A stretch of DNA of 64,000 nt from Fragosphaeria purpurea (lineage: Eukaryota > Ascomycota > Sordariomycetes > Ophiostomatales > Ophiostomataceae), in NCBI GenBank assembly GCA_002778095.1, contig PCDL01000021.1, positions 5,005,501 to 5,069,500 of the forward strand, in the 5' to 3' direction. Every line of letters starts with the position of its first letter. The stretch's first letter is position 1. The notes under the pieces were generated by a model that was given only the letters and a program-made list of their open reading frames with translations, did no database searches and was not told the origin of the DNA. Positions 1-11,942 of the stretch are shown here, one piece after another. The translations under genes and the position numbers were made by a program.

Positions 1-1520
1 GCGCCACCACGGCGACGCGTACCGCAGGATCACCTTGTTGATGTAGCCGAGCTTGTTCTGTTGGGCGAGCTGGGTTTTCGCGGCCGGCAGCGGCGGCGAG
101 AACGCGATTTCCTTGTACAGCGGCGTGGGCACGGACACGATGACGCGCTTGCACACAAAGTCGCCGCGGGCGGAGACGACGTGGACGAGGCCGTCGGCGC
201 CCTGCGTCACCGACCGGACCGGCGACGAGAGGAGAAGGGAGCCGTCCTTCAGCAGGTCGGCGAGGCCCAGGGACAGGCTTTGGGTACCTATTGCACGCGT
301 CTTGTCAGAACCAGTACGACTTTTCGTCAACCTAATGTTGCCTTTTCCTTCGTCCTCCGTCTCTTTTACGTACCCCGGACAAAGCGTAGAAACTGGCCAC
401 CGTGCTTGAGGTCGGACCGCATTTGCAACAGCCCGCCGCCGCTCTTGCAGTAGTTGAGGAAGTACAGCGCGCTCAGGTCGCGCGGCTCCATGCCAAGCAT
501 GGCCTTGGTCCACACGGCGGCCGACGCGAGGGCCGTGGGCCCGCCACCCTCGGACTGGATCCACTGCTCCAGCGTCATGTGGTCGAGGCGGGCGCCCGTC
601 CGCACGGGGTCGCGAATGTCGAGTGTGAGGCACGTCTCTTCGGTCTTGTCCCGGATGGCCACCATGTCGGCCGTCCCGTTTGCCGAAAGTTTCTGCGGTG
701 CGTTAGTAGGTGTGCAGACAACGAAAGCGGTAGGAGACAAAAAGGAGGCCAAAAAAAAAAAAAAACGGAAAGGCCCGCAGGACGAACACACCTCTGGTAC
801 GCTTCCGTACGGAAACTGGGACACCTCCGCGTTGATGTCCTGCTGCACCACGTTGCCAGTCGTGTTCTGCACGACCAGCTTCAGACTCAGCGCCTGCGCC
901 AGCGCGAACACCTCCGACTGGTTTGTGTCGTTGATCCAGGCGGCGCCGCGGTCCACAAACTTCCCGTCGCCGTGGTCGTCGACGGACCACGTCTTGCCGC
1001 CGACGCGGTCGCGCGCCTCGACGACGGCACAGGTGTAGCCAGCCTTTTGCACTTCGTACGCGGCTTTCAGGCCGCTCAGACCGGCGCCCACGACGACGAC
1101 GTCGACGGTCTGCAGCGGCTGCTGCGGGATGGCGATGTACGCCTCGACCTCGAACTTGAATGCGGGCTTGGCCAGCGCGGGCACCGTCACGAGCGTGGTG
1201 GCCGGGCGGTGGCCCTGCAAGAAGTCGACGAGCGGCTGGAAGTGCAGGCGGCGGTTGGGGTCGAAGTCGACAATGTAGTACACGAGCTTGACGACGTCCT
1301 TGACGGTGGCGCCCGTGGCCTCCAAGCAGCGCTGGAGGTTGGCAAAGGCCAGCCGGATCTGGTCGGTGACGTCGGCGGGCACCACGCCGTTCTCGTCGGC
1401 GCCGACCTGGCCGGCCGTCATGACGACCCGGGACGGGCCGAGGACGCTGGCCGCATGGGAAAAGGTCGGGCGGCTCTCAAACAGCCGGTACGGGTCGGTG
1501 GTGACGACGGTGGGCTTCAT
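1..1520 (-). CDS. RidA-flavin monoamine oxidase fusion protein (C-terminus cut by window edge)
   Basis: Exons read 1520-792, 692-374 and 287-1, with introns of 99 and 86 nt (donors GTGTGT and GTACGT); about 445 residues are visible. Residues 10-130 form a RidA/YjgF domain, including the HRPATTL segment with the conserved arginine (R105) and a C-terminal FEVEA stretch. Residues 138-180 then carry the FAD-binding Rossmann motif GAGLSG followed by the VVEARDRVGGKT signature of flavin amine oxidases. Amine oxidases turn amines into imines, and RidA proteins speed hydrolysis of reactive imines/enamines to carbonyl plus ammonia, so the two activities are consecutive. That coupling is inference. The gene is divergent from a zinc-cluster regulator at 2539. 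The first intron is in frame and would add residues encoded by an A-rich tract if retained. Confidence 0.9.
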
Positions 1521-2538
1521 GTTGGATGGATAGTATCTCTCTCTCGCTCTGTTTTTTCCCGGTCTTCTCGGATAGTTTGAAAGTTCCCGTACTCCGTCCT
1601 TTCTCTTGTTCCTTCACGTTGTTTGCTACTCCTGCCTTTCGGAGGCTTTTATGGTCCATGGCTTACATGTTTTTTATTATTTCTTTTTACGTTGCGAGGT
1701 CGGATTTCCTTTGCTCATCAAAATTCAAACGTGCGTGCTTCGTGTAGCAACGCTTCCTCTTCTCTCCACAAAATCTGGTGACCGAGTGCCGCCATGCGGA
1801 CGCGGAAGCCAGAGGATGTCGCATTGCGCGGTGTTCATCCATCCATCGGCGGGACCTGTCTACAACGGAACTTGGTTTTCGGAACTCGATAAGTGAACCT
1901 CCGCTGAGTTCCGAAATCAGGCCGCGCCTAAGCAATCACTAATCCCCTCTAGCGTCCCTTGCTTGTTTTGCCCCCTGTTCGATAGGCCTACCAGTGTGCA
2001 GTATTATGTACAATTAACACCGCATGCGGGGAAAGCTGGTCAGCCGGTTGGGGCCGGCCTTACACGTCCGCTGACGGTACGCCGGCACCATATTCACAGT
2101 TGGTGTCATGAAAAAGATAAACAGATAGGCTCTTTTATCTCTTTGTTTGTGGTCGTATTACTCCGCACTTTTCGACTTATCGCCCAGTGCGGTGGCGGCC
2201 AATCGCAGGCGCAATCTTACACCAGAACGATCCACCCCGTTTTGCCTCCGGACGACCTCCGCTTGCGCTTGTCTTCTCCGCCTGATTGGGTCTAACGAGA
2301 CAAGCGGAGTCCTAAGAAGGAAGGAGGCGAACGATACTGTTCGCGGGGTGCGGACGCCCTGGGGGACGTAGATAACAGAAGGGGACCATGAAAGGCGCGC
2401 AAATGAGATGACCCCCTTTCTCAGATGAAAAAAAAAGGAATACTCCATAGTTTTACGCATCTCGGGATACGTGCCGGAGATTGTGACGTGCAAACCGCCT
2501 TGAATCGCACCAAAAAAGAAAAGGAGATCCAAGTACAC
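1521..2538. other. intergenic, shared upstream region of two divergent genes
   Basis: About 1 kb between the start codons of the amine oxidase fusion and the zinc-cluster regulator. I see no coding pattern, RNA gene or repeat; it must hold both promoters, but I recognise no clear core element. Confidence 0.6.
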
Positions 2539-4328
2539 ATGGAATCCAAGGCCGATATGCAAAAGCCCCCCTCGCGCCGCCTGCAGATGCATTCTTGTGA
2601 CACCTGCCGGCGAAGAAAGGTGCGCTGCAGTTCCGTTGACGAGCAGCCGTGCACTGCCTGCGTCAAGGCCGGCACCGAGTGTAGGTGAGTGGGACGGACT
2701 GCTCCGCTTCTGTGTTGTGTGCGTAGCTCTCGGACCGTGCACATGGTTAACGGGGAGGGCATTTTTAGGTTCACCGTTGGCTGGCGACGACAGCGGCGCG
2801 CACAACGCAACGGGCCGGGTGTTGTGCCTTTGGCGCACCAGGGGAACGACGCAGGAAGACGGCAACAGTCGCGCCGACTGGGAGACGACGATGTGTCGAC
2901 GACGCTGAGCGGCAGCCCATCGGCAGCCGCCACGACCGGTGCGCCGACGTACGCCTACTCGGCGTCGTCGGCCGCGGCAGCGGCAGCGGCAGCTCGGGAC
3001 GACGATGCCGCGGCCAGCGACCCACCCGAGTCCGAGGTGGCCCTGTCCATCAACCTGGCCGAGAACGGCTTGCTGCGCTTCTTCCGCGACGGCCTGTCGT
3101 CGACGTCGTGGGGCGTGTTCGACGACCCGGACCGCATCCGCGTCCTCTACGTCGGCACGCACACGTCCAACATGACGCACCTCATTAAGCTCAACCGGCC
3201 CCAGCCGCAGTACATCGTGTACCAGTACCCGCAAATCCGGCCGCCCAGTTCGTGGGAGGCCGGCATGGAGCACCTTCCGGACTCGCCGTCGTTCTCCCCG
3301 TCGGCATCCTCGTCGTCGTCGTCGGCGGCGCACCATGGCAGCAGAAGAAGCGGCCGCGGCGGCAGCAGCGGAAGCAGCACCACGACCACCACCACCGCCG
3401 CGGCGGCCGCCAGCATCAAACAAGACATCAACTCGTTCCCCGAGAAGGAGATTCGGGACGACTTCATCGACGCGTACTTTGAGAAGGTCAACCCCTATTT
3501 CCCCGTGATCGATGAGTACGATTTCCGCAAGCGCTACGCCGAGTCCCAGCCGCCGCTGGTGCTGCTGCACGCCATCCTGCTCGTGGGCGCGCACGTCTCG
3601 TCGCACGCCAAGGCCCGGCAGGCCCGGCACATCGTCAAGGCCGTCCTCTTCCGCCGCGCCAAGACCGTCTTCGACATGCGCCACGAGCACGACCGCCTGC
3701 ACCTCGTGCAGGCCGCCATGCTGTTCACGTGGCACCTGCAGAACGGCGACACCGCCAGCGCCAACAGCTTCTACTGGCTCGGCGTCGCCTGCCGCATCGC
3801 CTTCGGCATCGGCCTGCACCGCGATCTGCTGCGCGACCCCCCCAACTTGGACCGCATGCCCATGCACGACCGCCGCCATTGGAAGCGCGTCTGGTGGACG
3901 CTGTTCCAGCTCGAGGTCCTGTCGGCGCTCGAGCACGGACGGCCGCCCGCCATCCGCCGCGAAGACTTTGACCACGATCCGATGACCCCGGAAGATTTTC
4001 GCGAGGGGTCGGGCGCGCTGAACCCCAAAGTGCACAGCGTTTTCTGTACGAAGAATGCCGAACTGTGCCAGATCGCGCTCGAAGTCATCAACCTGGCCGC
4101 GCCCAGCGCGTCGCTGCTCAATCTCGACCTGCGCATGGGCGCCCTGAACGCGCAGCTCATCACCTGGATGCTGAACCTGCCGTCGTCGTCTGCCGCTAGT
4201 ACTGCCGCCAGCGGCGACCTGTTCGGCGATGTGCTCCTGCGTCTGCATTACCACACCGTCGTGATCCACCTGTACCGGCTCGTCGCCGACCATCAGGGGG
4301 TTCCTACAACGCTCCTCGACGCGGCCAA

Positions 4329-4361
<33 letters not shown>

Positions 4362-4863
4362 TGGCGGCGGCATTGGTCAAGGCGGCGGCAGCGGCGAAGA
4401 GGAAGCCCGGCGCATCGGCAGCAGCGCCAGCGCCGACATCGTCGCGGGCTTCGAGGCCCTGCACGGCCGCAGCCTGCTCGCGCAATGCCCGTTTACGGCG
4501 GTGACCGCGCTCACGGCCGCGGGCGTCCAGATTGCCAAGGACGTCCAGGACGCGTTGGGCAGCGCACAGACCATGCTCGCCGTAAACGGCCTGTGTCTCC
4601 TGGACCGGGCGTGTGCTGTGGCCGAGCACCTGTCGGTGTTTTGGCCCAACGCGGGCGGCGTGCGCAACGTGCTGCGGAGCCTCTTCGACCAGTTTACGGG
4701 CGCGCTCAACGGGATCCAGCAGGGCGAGAGGAGCGTTGAGTCGCTGGTCAACGACGATTTTGGGGGCGTCGACTGGACGGAGATTTTGGGGCTGACGTGG
4801 CCCGCGAACCAGGCCTATGATCCAGACCAGATCTGGGACACATCCATACTCGGTCTCGACTGA
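2539..4863 (+). CDS. Zn2Cys6 transcription factor with fungal-specific TF domain
   Basis: Exons are 2539-2684 and 2769-4863 (84-nt intron, donor GTGAGT), giving 746 residues. The N-terminus holds a zinc cluster with spacing CX2CX6CX6CX2CX6C, starting CDTCRRRKVRC. A low-complexity Ser/Ala/Asp linker follows, then a fungal_trans middle-homology region (DAYFEKVNPYFPVID, GLHRDL, RVWWTLF and an ALEHGRPPAI motif) at roughly residues 250-430. The pattern resembles the Ctf1/FarA group of lipid- and ester-responsive regulators, but that assignment is tentative. A run of about 14 glycines (4331-4371) interrupts the C-terminal half. The ATG at 2539 is the closest in-frame start before the zinc cluster. 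Placed between amine oxidase and amidase genes, it may regulate them; this is inference. Confidence 0.9.
4331..4371 (+). repeat. GGC/GGT polyglycine tract in the zinc-cluster regulator
   Basis: Near-perfect GGC/GGT trinucleotide run coding for about 14 consecutive glycines inside an otherwise ordinary domain. A glycine/serine-rich segment follows it. Confidence 0.9.
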
Positions 4864-4976
4864 AGTAGACAAATTAATGAATATATATGTGTCTATAAAT
4901 TTTTATACACGTGTCTGGTATACGTGCAATGTGATTCTACGCAGGTCCTTATGTTAAGCATACAGATTGGCATGTC

Positions 4977-7099
4977 CTAGCGGTTGCACGCCGCGTCAAC
5001 GACCTCGGTCACGGCAATCAGTTCTTCGTCTTTGAACGGGGGCTTTACAATCTGCACGCAGACCGGCTGGTTCTTCCACAGCTCGGGGTCATCTGGGTAT
5101 TCGAGTGTTAGTACGCTATAGCATATACGTTTTCAGGACAGCAAAAATACAAAGAGAGACTAACAAATCTCTGCGTTCATGCGGTCGAAGGGTGTGTTGG
5201 TCTTGGGCACGTAGGTTGTGTCCTTGGGATCCGTTTTCGGATCGATCTTGAAGCCCTTCAACGGCAGAATCGTGGACGGGTAATCGAGGAGGTTCCAGAG
5301 GGCAAAGTATCCCCACCACACTGGAAACTCGTGAGGGAAACCTGCGGAGGGCGCACACGGGCAGATCAGGCCGTCCATGGGCCGGCCCGTGCCCGTCTGT
5401 TCTTTCGTTGCTGTCCAGATCTGGTAGAACTGCCGCCTGTACTGGCCCAGCTTCGTGTTGAGCTGGAGAGGGCATGTCAGTATCGCCGGAGTGAATCACG
5501 CGGGGCAAATTTGTATCAAAAACTACCTTGAAGAGTTCCGGGACCGTAAGCTCTTTAATTTTGAACGTGTCCAAATACCACGAAAAGTTCTCGGTCAGCG
5601 GCTCGCCTGACGCAGCGACCAAAGCCTTTGTCTCCTTTGCGCCAGTTTGGAAATATAATTTCCACTACCAGAGAGTTAGTTGGACACTACGAAGGGCAAC
5701 AATACTTTTTTTCGAGGACGTCGGAGGTTTACCAAGTCTTGGGCCATTTCCCAAAAGTCCAACGGCGGTTGGAATTCGATTACTTTGGAGGAACGTGTTA
5801 GTAGCCTTTTTGGGGTATACACTTCGAGCTGGCTTTGCTCACCTTTGTGTCCCGCGGCTTCGAGCCGCTGCACGGTCTCGTTGATGGACCGCTGAATCGG
5901 CGGGTGCGGCGTCACAACCCCGTCGTTGCGCAGCACACCGAAGCACAGCTTTTCAGGCAGCACAACGGAATCGTTCCAGGGAAAGGGAATGCAGCTCGGC
6001 TCGTAACCAATGTAATCGTAGTGCTGCAGGACCACCTGCGTGGCCAGCCTGATGTCGGCGACGCTGTGGCAGATGGGCCCGCACGACACCTTGATCGAGA
6101 TCTGGCCTGTGGCCGACGTCGTCAGCCCCGTCTTGGGAATCCGCTCGGCCGTGGGGCGGATGCCGTACAGGCCGTTGAACGTCGCTGGCGCGCGGATGCT
6201 GCCGCCAATGTCCGTGGACGGGCAAAAGGGCGAGCCGTGCATCCCCACCAAGGCCCCGTCGCCGCCCGACGACCCGCCGGCCGAGAAGCCACGGTTGAAC
6301 GGGTTCAGCGTGCGGCCCCAGAGGTTGCTGACGGTTTGCAGCATCATACCCGTTTGGGGCATGGTCGTGCGCGCAAAAGGAACCACTTTGGCCGTCAGTG
6401 TTGACCCGGCTCAAGTGAGACCGTTATATGTAAGCGAAAAAAAAAACCATACCTCCTGCATTCTGCAGTGCTTCAACAATGGACGCATCCGAGTCCGCAA
6501 TGTTGTTGTGCCACGCAACAGCTGCGAAGGTTGCGGGCTTGCCTTTCATAAGAAAATGGTCCTGTGTATGTCCGTCAACAGGTTGCCATGGTTTTTTTAT
6601 TTTCCTCAACCCTTGTAGCGTTTTGTACCTTAATTGCAATGGGCAAGCCATGCAGGGGCCCGACCGGCTTGCCCGTGGTTTTGAGAATGTCATCTAACTT
6701 TTTGGCGCGGGCTAGGGCTTCTTCGTAGAAGAAGGACGTAAGACAGTTCACCTGATGCATTTGGTATCACAATTATTAGATTGCCGTATACGTCTAATCC
6801 ACGCCAAACTGTCCCAGAAAGGTTCGCCATACGCATTGATGAGCAATGGCTGCCCGAGCGCAGAAGGCCTCTGTCACCTCAACGGACGTCAGCTGCCCGC
6901 TGCGAAGCTGCTTAACAAGCGCATCGGCCGTCTGCTCCGTGATGTCCAGCTGCGCCGGCGTCAGCAGGCCACAGCTTCTTGGTATGCCCGTGACATCCGT
7001 GACGGACGCAGCTGGGGGCGTGGGCAGCTTCCATTTGTCCGGAATGGCGTTGAGGACTGCGGACTGGCAGGCAGAGGCGATGGTCTCCCAAGACTCCAT
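4977..7099 (-). CDS. acetamidase-like amidase (amidase signature family)
   Basis: Eight exons: 7099-6833, 6751-6629, 6561-6453, 6385-5843, 5782-5733, 5664-5527, 5462-5165 and 5092-4977. All junctions keep frame and give 547 residues, almost exactly the length of Aspergillus AmdS (548). The amidase Ser-cisSer-Lys triad is visible: Lys in GLPIAIK (exon 2), the GGSSGGDGALVG loop, and the catalytic Ser in DIGGSIR (exon 4). The N-terminus (SWETIASACQ...IPDKWK) also follows acetamidases. The last intron (5164-5093) has a perfect TACTAAC branch point. Amidases of this group hydrolyse small amides to acid plus ammonia in the cytosol. Exact substrate unknown. Introns are 60-81 nt. It converges on the zinc-cluster gene, with only 113 nt between the stops. 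Confidence 0.93.
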
Positions 7100-7697
7100 T
7101 TTGGATACAAGTGCCTTTAGTAATATGCTCGTGCGATGGGTTGTCTAGATCGTAGGTCACAATCGAATCATAATGACGCGCCTACAGAAGATCTGATACT
7201 CCGTACTTATAGCGGCAACCTACTCCATTTACGTCCTCCGATATCTACGGAGCTATATGACTTACGGTATTCGGTGGAGAAAGCGGTTGCTGTGAATGAT
7301 ATTCGGAGGAGGGGGTTCTACAGGAAAAAATAAAAGGGGGAGGGGGGGGGAGGGGGGAAGAGGAGGAGGTGCCGAAAAAGGAAACAAAAAGGCGCCGCTT
7401 TCGAGAGGGGGAATTACACGAGCGGAGGTAGTGGATACATGCGGAACTCGGTTTTCGGTCAGCGGCCCTCCTAAGAATTGTTTTTTTTATTTTTTTTTAT
7501 CTCCCTTGGTGCGCGAGATGCATCAACGGATTCGCTCTAGACACGGATGTCGAGGGAACGACCATGCCCAGTCCCCACCACTTATCGGATACATAAGAAT
7601 CAAATGAAATAGAGCAGTGTTCAAGCGATATTACGGTGTGATAATAGCTGCCACCCCGTCTCCCTTTTGTCTTGGAACCCACCAATCACCGTCAACC
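7100..7697. promoter_or_regulatory. bidirectional upstream region of amidase and cyclase genes, with GATA-type sites
   Basis: Divergent promoter of about 600 bp. It holds a purine-rich stretch (7320-7400), a T-rich stretch near 7480-7500, and two HGATAR-type motifs (CGATAA on the minus strand at 7582-7587, TGATAA at 7639-7644). Such sites are bound by AreA/NIT2-type nitrogen regulators in fungi, but six-base motifs occur by chance, so their role is only suggested. Confidence 0.35.
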
Positions 7698-8738
7698 ATG
7701 TCGCAGCCAACCTACCAGCAGCCGGACCAGATTCCGTGGAACCCGGCCAACACGGTTTTCCCGGCCCGGACGGACTTGCCGGACCTGCCCAACGCCCCGA
7801 AAGGGGCCGCATGGGTATGGGGCCCGGACGACGGCCTCGGTCGCCTCAACCTCGTGACGCCTGCTCGCATCGCTGCAGCGGCGAGCACGGAGATCGTCAC
7901 GGGCGAGAGCGCGCGCGTGGATCTGCCCCTGAATGTTCCGGCCCAGCCGGCCTGGGAGCGCCAAGTCTTTCAGCACAGCATCGTCGTCGCACGCGACGAA
8001 GTCGGCGTCATCGGCCACGACGACGTGTACTCGCTCAACACGCAGTCCGGCACGCAGTGGGACGGCTTCCGCCACGTCGCGTACCAGCATAAGGACATCT
8101 TCTACAACAACACCAAAGCCAGCGACATTACGGGCCCGACCGCGTCCGACCGCATCGGCATCCAGAACTGGTGCCGCGAGGGCCTGGCCGGCCGGGGCGT
8201 GCTGCTGGACTACCGGTCGTATGCAGCGAGCCAGGGCATCACGTACGATGCGGCGACGTCGCATGAGATCACCTACGCCGACCTGGTGGCCTGCGGTAAA
8301 GCTCAGGGCCTGGACATCCGCCCGGAGCGTTGCGGCGGCGACATCCGAGTCGGCGATTTTTTGTTTGTGCGTTCCGGGTTCGTGCAGGACTACTACGCGC
8401 GGTCCGACGAAGAGAACCGAGTCATCGGCCTGCGTGACCAGCCGCAATGGGTGGGCCTGAGCCAGGAGACAGCAATCATCGACTGGCTGCACGACTGCTA
8501 CTTTGCGGCCGTGGCCGGCGACGCGCCGGCGTTCGAGGTGTGGCCGACGCGGCAGACGTACAAGCTGCACGAGTACCTGCTTCCGCTGTGGGGCGTGCCC
8601 ATTGGGGAGATGATGGACCTGGAGGCAGTCAGCGCCCTGGCCCAGAAGCACAAGCGCTGGACGTTTTTCTTCTGCACGGCACCCGCCAACTGCCCGGGCG
8701 GCGTCGGCAGCCACGTAAATGGGACTGTTATATTCTAA
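7698..8738 (+). CDS. cyclase-family (kynurenine formamidase-like) hydrolase
   Basis: Single exon, 346 residues. The sequence matches the large fungal members of the metal-dependent cyclase family (PF04199): GPDDGLGRLN near the N-terminus, then GTQWDGFRH, which aligns with the family's HGxHxDxP-type metal site but in the glutamine/aspartate form usual for these fungal proteins. Near the end is HEYLLPLWGVPIGEMMDLE. Family members act on formylkynurenine or other small amide/ester substrates; the substrate here cannot be told. The ATG at 7698 is preceded by TCAACC, a good fungal context. No intron, unlike the neighbours. Confidence 0.88.
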   Translation: MSQPTYQQPDQIPWNPANTVFPARTDLPDLPNAPKGAAWVWGPDDGLGRLNLVTPARIAAAASTEIVTGESARVDLPLNVPAQPAWERQVFQHSIVVARDEVGVIGHDDVYSLNTQSGTQWDGFRHVAYQHKDIFYNNTKASDITGPTASDRIGIQNWCREGLAGRGVLLDYRSYAASQGITYDAATSHEITYADLVACGKAQGLDIRPERCGGDIRVGDFLFVRSGFVQDYYARSDEENRVIGLRDQPQWVGLSQETAIIDWLHDCYFAAVAGDAPAFEVWPTRQTYKLHEYLLPLWGVPIGEMMDLEAVSALAQKHKRWTFFFCTAPANCPGGVGSHVNGTVIF

Positions 8739-9646
8739 GTGGGCCCTGTTTAGATAACGAGATACGGAGTTGCCACGGAGTTCTTATGGAGTTTGTTGCA
8801 GCGTAAGGGTATCACTAGCTGGCTATCAGACAGAGCATACTATGTCTAGCAAAATAGCCGGAACCCAAGATAAGCCTAGGCGGATCGAATTGAGAGCTCT
8901 CCCCGTCCAGCTGTATCCCGTGTTGCGTCGTATTCTGATAGGATGTGCAACTTTGACGGGAAGCTCAGCAGATCCTCTTTTTATTTTGATATCAAGCACG
9001 CGTAGTGTAGATGGCATACGACTCCGTCGGCTTTGACGTTTTCTTGGAACTCCCCAGCTCCGGATCTTCCGGTGTCCTCCGGAAGCCGTTGCGATCAAAG
9101 CCAAATGCGACGTTCCGAGTAGATATATGCTAATTGTTATCAAAGCAAAATTGCAATCTTTGTTGCCTTGCTCCACTTTCTTAGTCTGTGCAAAGGAGCG
9201 GAGAGCCACGCTGCATGTCTTACTGCGTCTCTTATTTTGCCCCCTCCCCCCCCCCGTATCACCAACTCGCCTCGGAACTCGCTCCAGTACCGAGCCATGG
9301 CCCGGAACTAGAACCACATGGATAAGCCCAGCCCCCGCCTCCGCCCCCTTGGCGCCGTTGTGTCCTTAGACCCGTGATAGGCGGCGGCTGTACGGGGTAG
9401 TGCTTAGCTTATTTTAGTCTTAATCTCATTCTTGTTTGTTGTTCTCTTGGAACCTCTGTTCACCAGATCTGGCGTAGCCGAAAGGGCTTTTTATACTCGT
9501 GAAGAGCAGCTCGTCTGGGGTTATAAATCGGACGACATCACGCCACAGACGTTCTTAGAAAAGACCTTGAGACGAGAAAGAAAAGACAACATCATCACAG
9601 CAACAACAACACAGAGACCCCCCCCCTGAAAAGAAAAACCGACACA
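8739..9646. other. intergenic, upstream of the UNC-93-like transporter
   Basis: About 900 bp with no coding pattern. A C-rich run is seen at 9241-9256, and a TATA box near the right end is listed separately. Confidence 0.6.
9522..9528 (+). promoter_or_regulatory. TATA box of the UNC-93-like transporter gene
   Basis: TATAAAT 119 bp before the ATG at 9647, followed by a CAA-rich leader, the usual layout of a strongly expressed fungal promoter. Confidence 0.5.
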
Positions 9647-11355
9647 ATGGAAGACGGAGAAGGCATCCCAAAATTGCCGTTTATGCGGTTGAACAAGTTA
9701 AGATCCAACCTGTTTCCACTCAGTTTTGCAAAGTCTGCACTGATCAACAAATCAACTGGCTAACATGATCGTGCAGTCCGTTTATTCAGAATCTGATTGT
9801 TACAGCATGTCTTTTCTGCAACCCAGGGTTGTACCTGGCGATCTCGGTGAGTAAAGTCTTCCATTTTCATTTTTCGTACACTACCGGGCATCATCGAAAG
9901 CCGTCTGACCACCTTGTTCGTTTCTTGTCATCAGCTTCTCGGTGCCGGCGGCGGCCGTGTGACGTCGACCACCATGGCGAACATTAGCAACGGCGTCTTG
10001 TACGGCGTGTTTGTCTTTTCTGCGTTGCTGGCCGGCACGGTGCTCAACACCCTGGGGCCCCGTCTCACCATGATCTTTGGCATCACTGGCTACCCCGTGT
10101 ACATTGGCGCCATGTGGTACTTCGACCAGGAGGGCCACCTCTGGTACCCCATCTTCGCCGGTGCCTACTTGGGCCTGACGGCCGGCTGCCTGTGGAGCAC
10201 TGCGGCCTACACCTGCAACGCGTACGCCGAAGAAAAGCAAAAGGGCATGTGGCGTGCCATGCAGTGGACGGGCAACGTCAGCGGCTCGGCCATCGGTGCC
10301 TGCGTTGCCCTCGGTGTGAGCTGGAACTCCTCGTCCGCCAGCGTGCCGCACACCGTGTACATTATCTTTATCGTGATCCAGTGCCTGTCCGTCGGCTTTG
10401 CCATGCTCCTCAAGCCGTCGCACGCGCTCCGGCGCTCGGACGGCACGGCTCTGGCCACATTTGAGCAGCTGTCCGCTTGGCAGTCGCTGAAGATCACGGG
10501 CGCGCTGTTCAAAGACTGGCGCATTCTGATTTTGATCCCGGCTTGTTTCACGGGCGAGATGTTTTTCCCCTTCCAGGCCTCCATGAACGCCTACGCCTTC
10601 AACCTGCGCACGCGCACTCTCAACTCGCTGCTGAACAACCTGATCCAAATCCCTGTGACCATGGGCATGGGCGTCCTGCTCGACTCTGCGCGGTTCGGCA
10701 ACCGCAAGCGGCGCGCGTACCTGGGCATCACCTTTGACGCCGTCTGGATCACGGGCGCCTACATTGCGCAGACGATCTGGCTCTCCAGCTGGAAGTTTGA
10801 CCGCTCGGTGCCTGGGCCCAGCATCGACTGCACGGATCCTGCCTATGCGGGTGCCGTGGTCATCTACATGCTGTATGCTGCACAGTACGGCGTCTTCCAA
10901 AACGTCGTCCTCTACGTGCTGGGCTCGCTCACCAATGAGCCGCGCAAGCTGGCCGCCATCGGTGGTTTCTTGGTTTCTTGTATGTTGTTCTGCCATGGCT
11001 GTGCTTTTCCTCATCACTTTTCTCCTTCCCCCCCCCCCTTCCCCCTTCTCTTCTTCATTTCTTTTTCTTTTAGGCTAATGATCACCTTGTAGGGCTGAGT
11101 GCCGGCACCGCAGTCTCGTTCGGTGTGGATGCGACGGTCCAGCCATATGAAAATGAAAACGCGGGATACTTTGCTCTCACGACCATCTGCTGGCCGATTC
11201 TCTACTTTGTCGCGTGGAAGTGCGTCAACGACACGAACTACGACAAGGAGGAGAACGTGATTGTGCCGCTCCATGTGAGAAAGGAGATGCACTTGGAGGG
11301 TGTTGAGGTTGCCAACGAGGGCACCCAGAACGAGATTGTGGAGAAAAGGGAGTGA
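9647..11355 (+). CDS. UNC-93-like MFS transporter
   Basis: Exons 9647-9696, 9777-9846, 9935-10979 and 11093-11355 give 475 residues in one frame. Two very short first exons are supported by strong splice sites (donors GTTAAG and GTGAGT, acceptors CAG). Family features: CLFCNPGLYLAI then LLGAGGG after the first membrane segment, GYPVYIGAMW, and a typical C-terminal GFLVSWLSAGTAVSFG-VDA segment followed by a last membrane helix and a charged cytosolic tail (KEMHLEGVEVANEG). About ten to twelve hydrophobic segments. Fungal UNC-93/Ion-channel-regulatory-like (PF05978) proteins are plasma-membrane MFS carriers of mostly unknown substrate. It lies in tandem with the cyclase and DUF4267 genes. A small-nitrogen-compound substrate would fit the neighbourhood, but that is inference. 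Confidence 0.9.
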
Positions 11356-11942
11356 ACTGGCTGGCGGATACATTCCGGTCGTTTAGCTGTGCTGCTCAGG
11401 GAGGTCGAACAAGCATGATGCCGCCCAAAGAAACCCGTACGCACGTACAGAGAGGTATTGATTGCTGTCCTCAGTATTCTGTGAAAGATCACAATCGTTT
11501 TATCTAGTCCCAGTATAAGCACCTGTAGCAGGAAAACAGAAAGGATAGCAAAAACGTTGAGGGCGTAACATATAAGAATGTCTTTGTGAGAGCGTTTTGT
11601 GGAGGTGCGAACGCCAGCAGCTGAAAAAGTCCGATCCATCAAAGTCGGGCTCGGGCGAATTACGAAGTAATACAGCACTGCCGATCCTCTCGGTGATAAG
11701 AAGTTTTCTGTAATTCTATAGGGTTATCGATCATTGCTTACGATGTCCCGCTGTACGAGGCGTTCCCCTCCTCGCCTATGCCTTTCGTCTTGCCATTTTT
11801 TACGTCTACTTCTTGCTTTCACAAGCAGGAAAACAAGAAGTAGACAGTCCAACAAACAGACTCTTCGTGTCCACGCACCAAGGAGACACAATCAACGAAT
11901 AAACGAAGCCGACTACGCACACGCATACTTTGACCAAACACC
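11356..11942. other. intergenic between transporter and DUF4267 gene
   Basis: 587 bp with no gene seen. It contains the transporter 3' end and the promoter of the next gene; a purine-rich leader with several AACA motifs precedes the ATG at 11943. Confidence 0.6.

Noticed and set aside
402..1580. 392-residue plus-strand frame opposite the amine oxidase fusion
   Set aside because: Antisense shadow; the minus strand has RidA and FAD motifs.
2158..4872. 904-residue frame opposite the first zinc-cluster gene
   Set aside because: It is the antisense shadow of a GC-rich gene: it has low-complexity Arg/Ala/Val content and no domain, while the plus strand has a clear zinc cluster and fungal TF domain.
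7692..8714. 340-residue frame opposite the cyclase gene
   Set aside because: Shadow frame without a domain or a sensible start.
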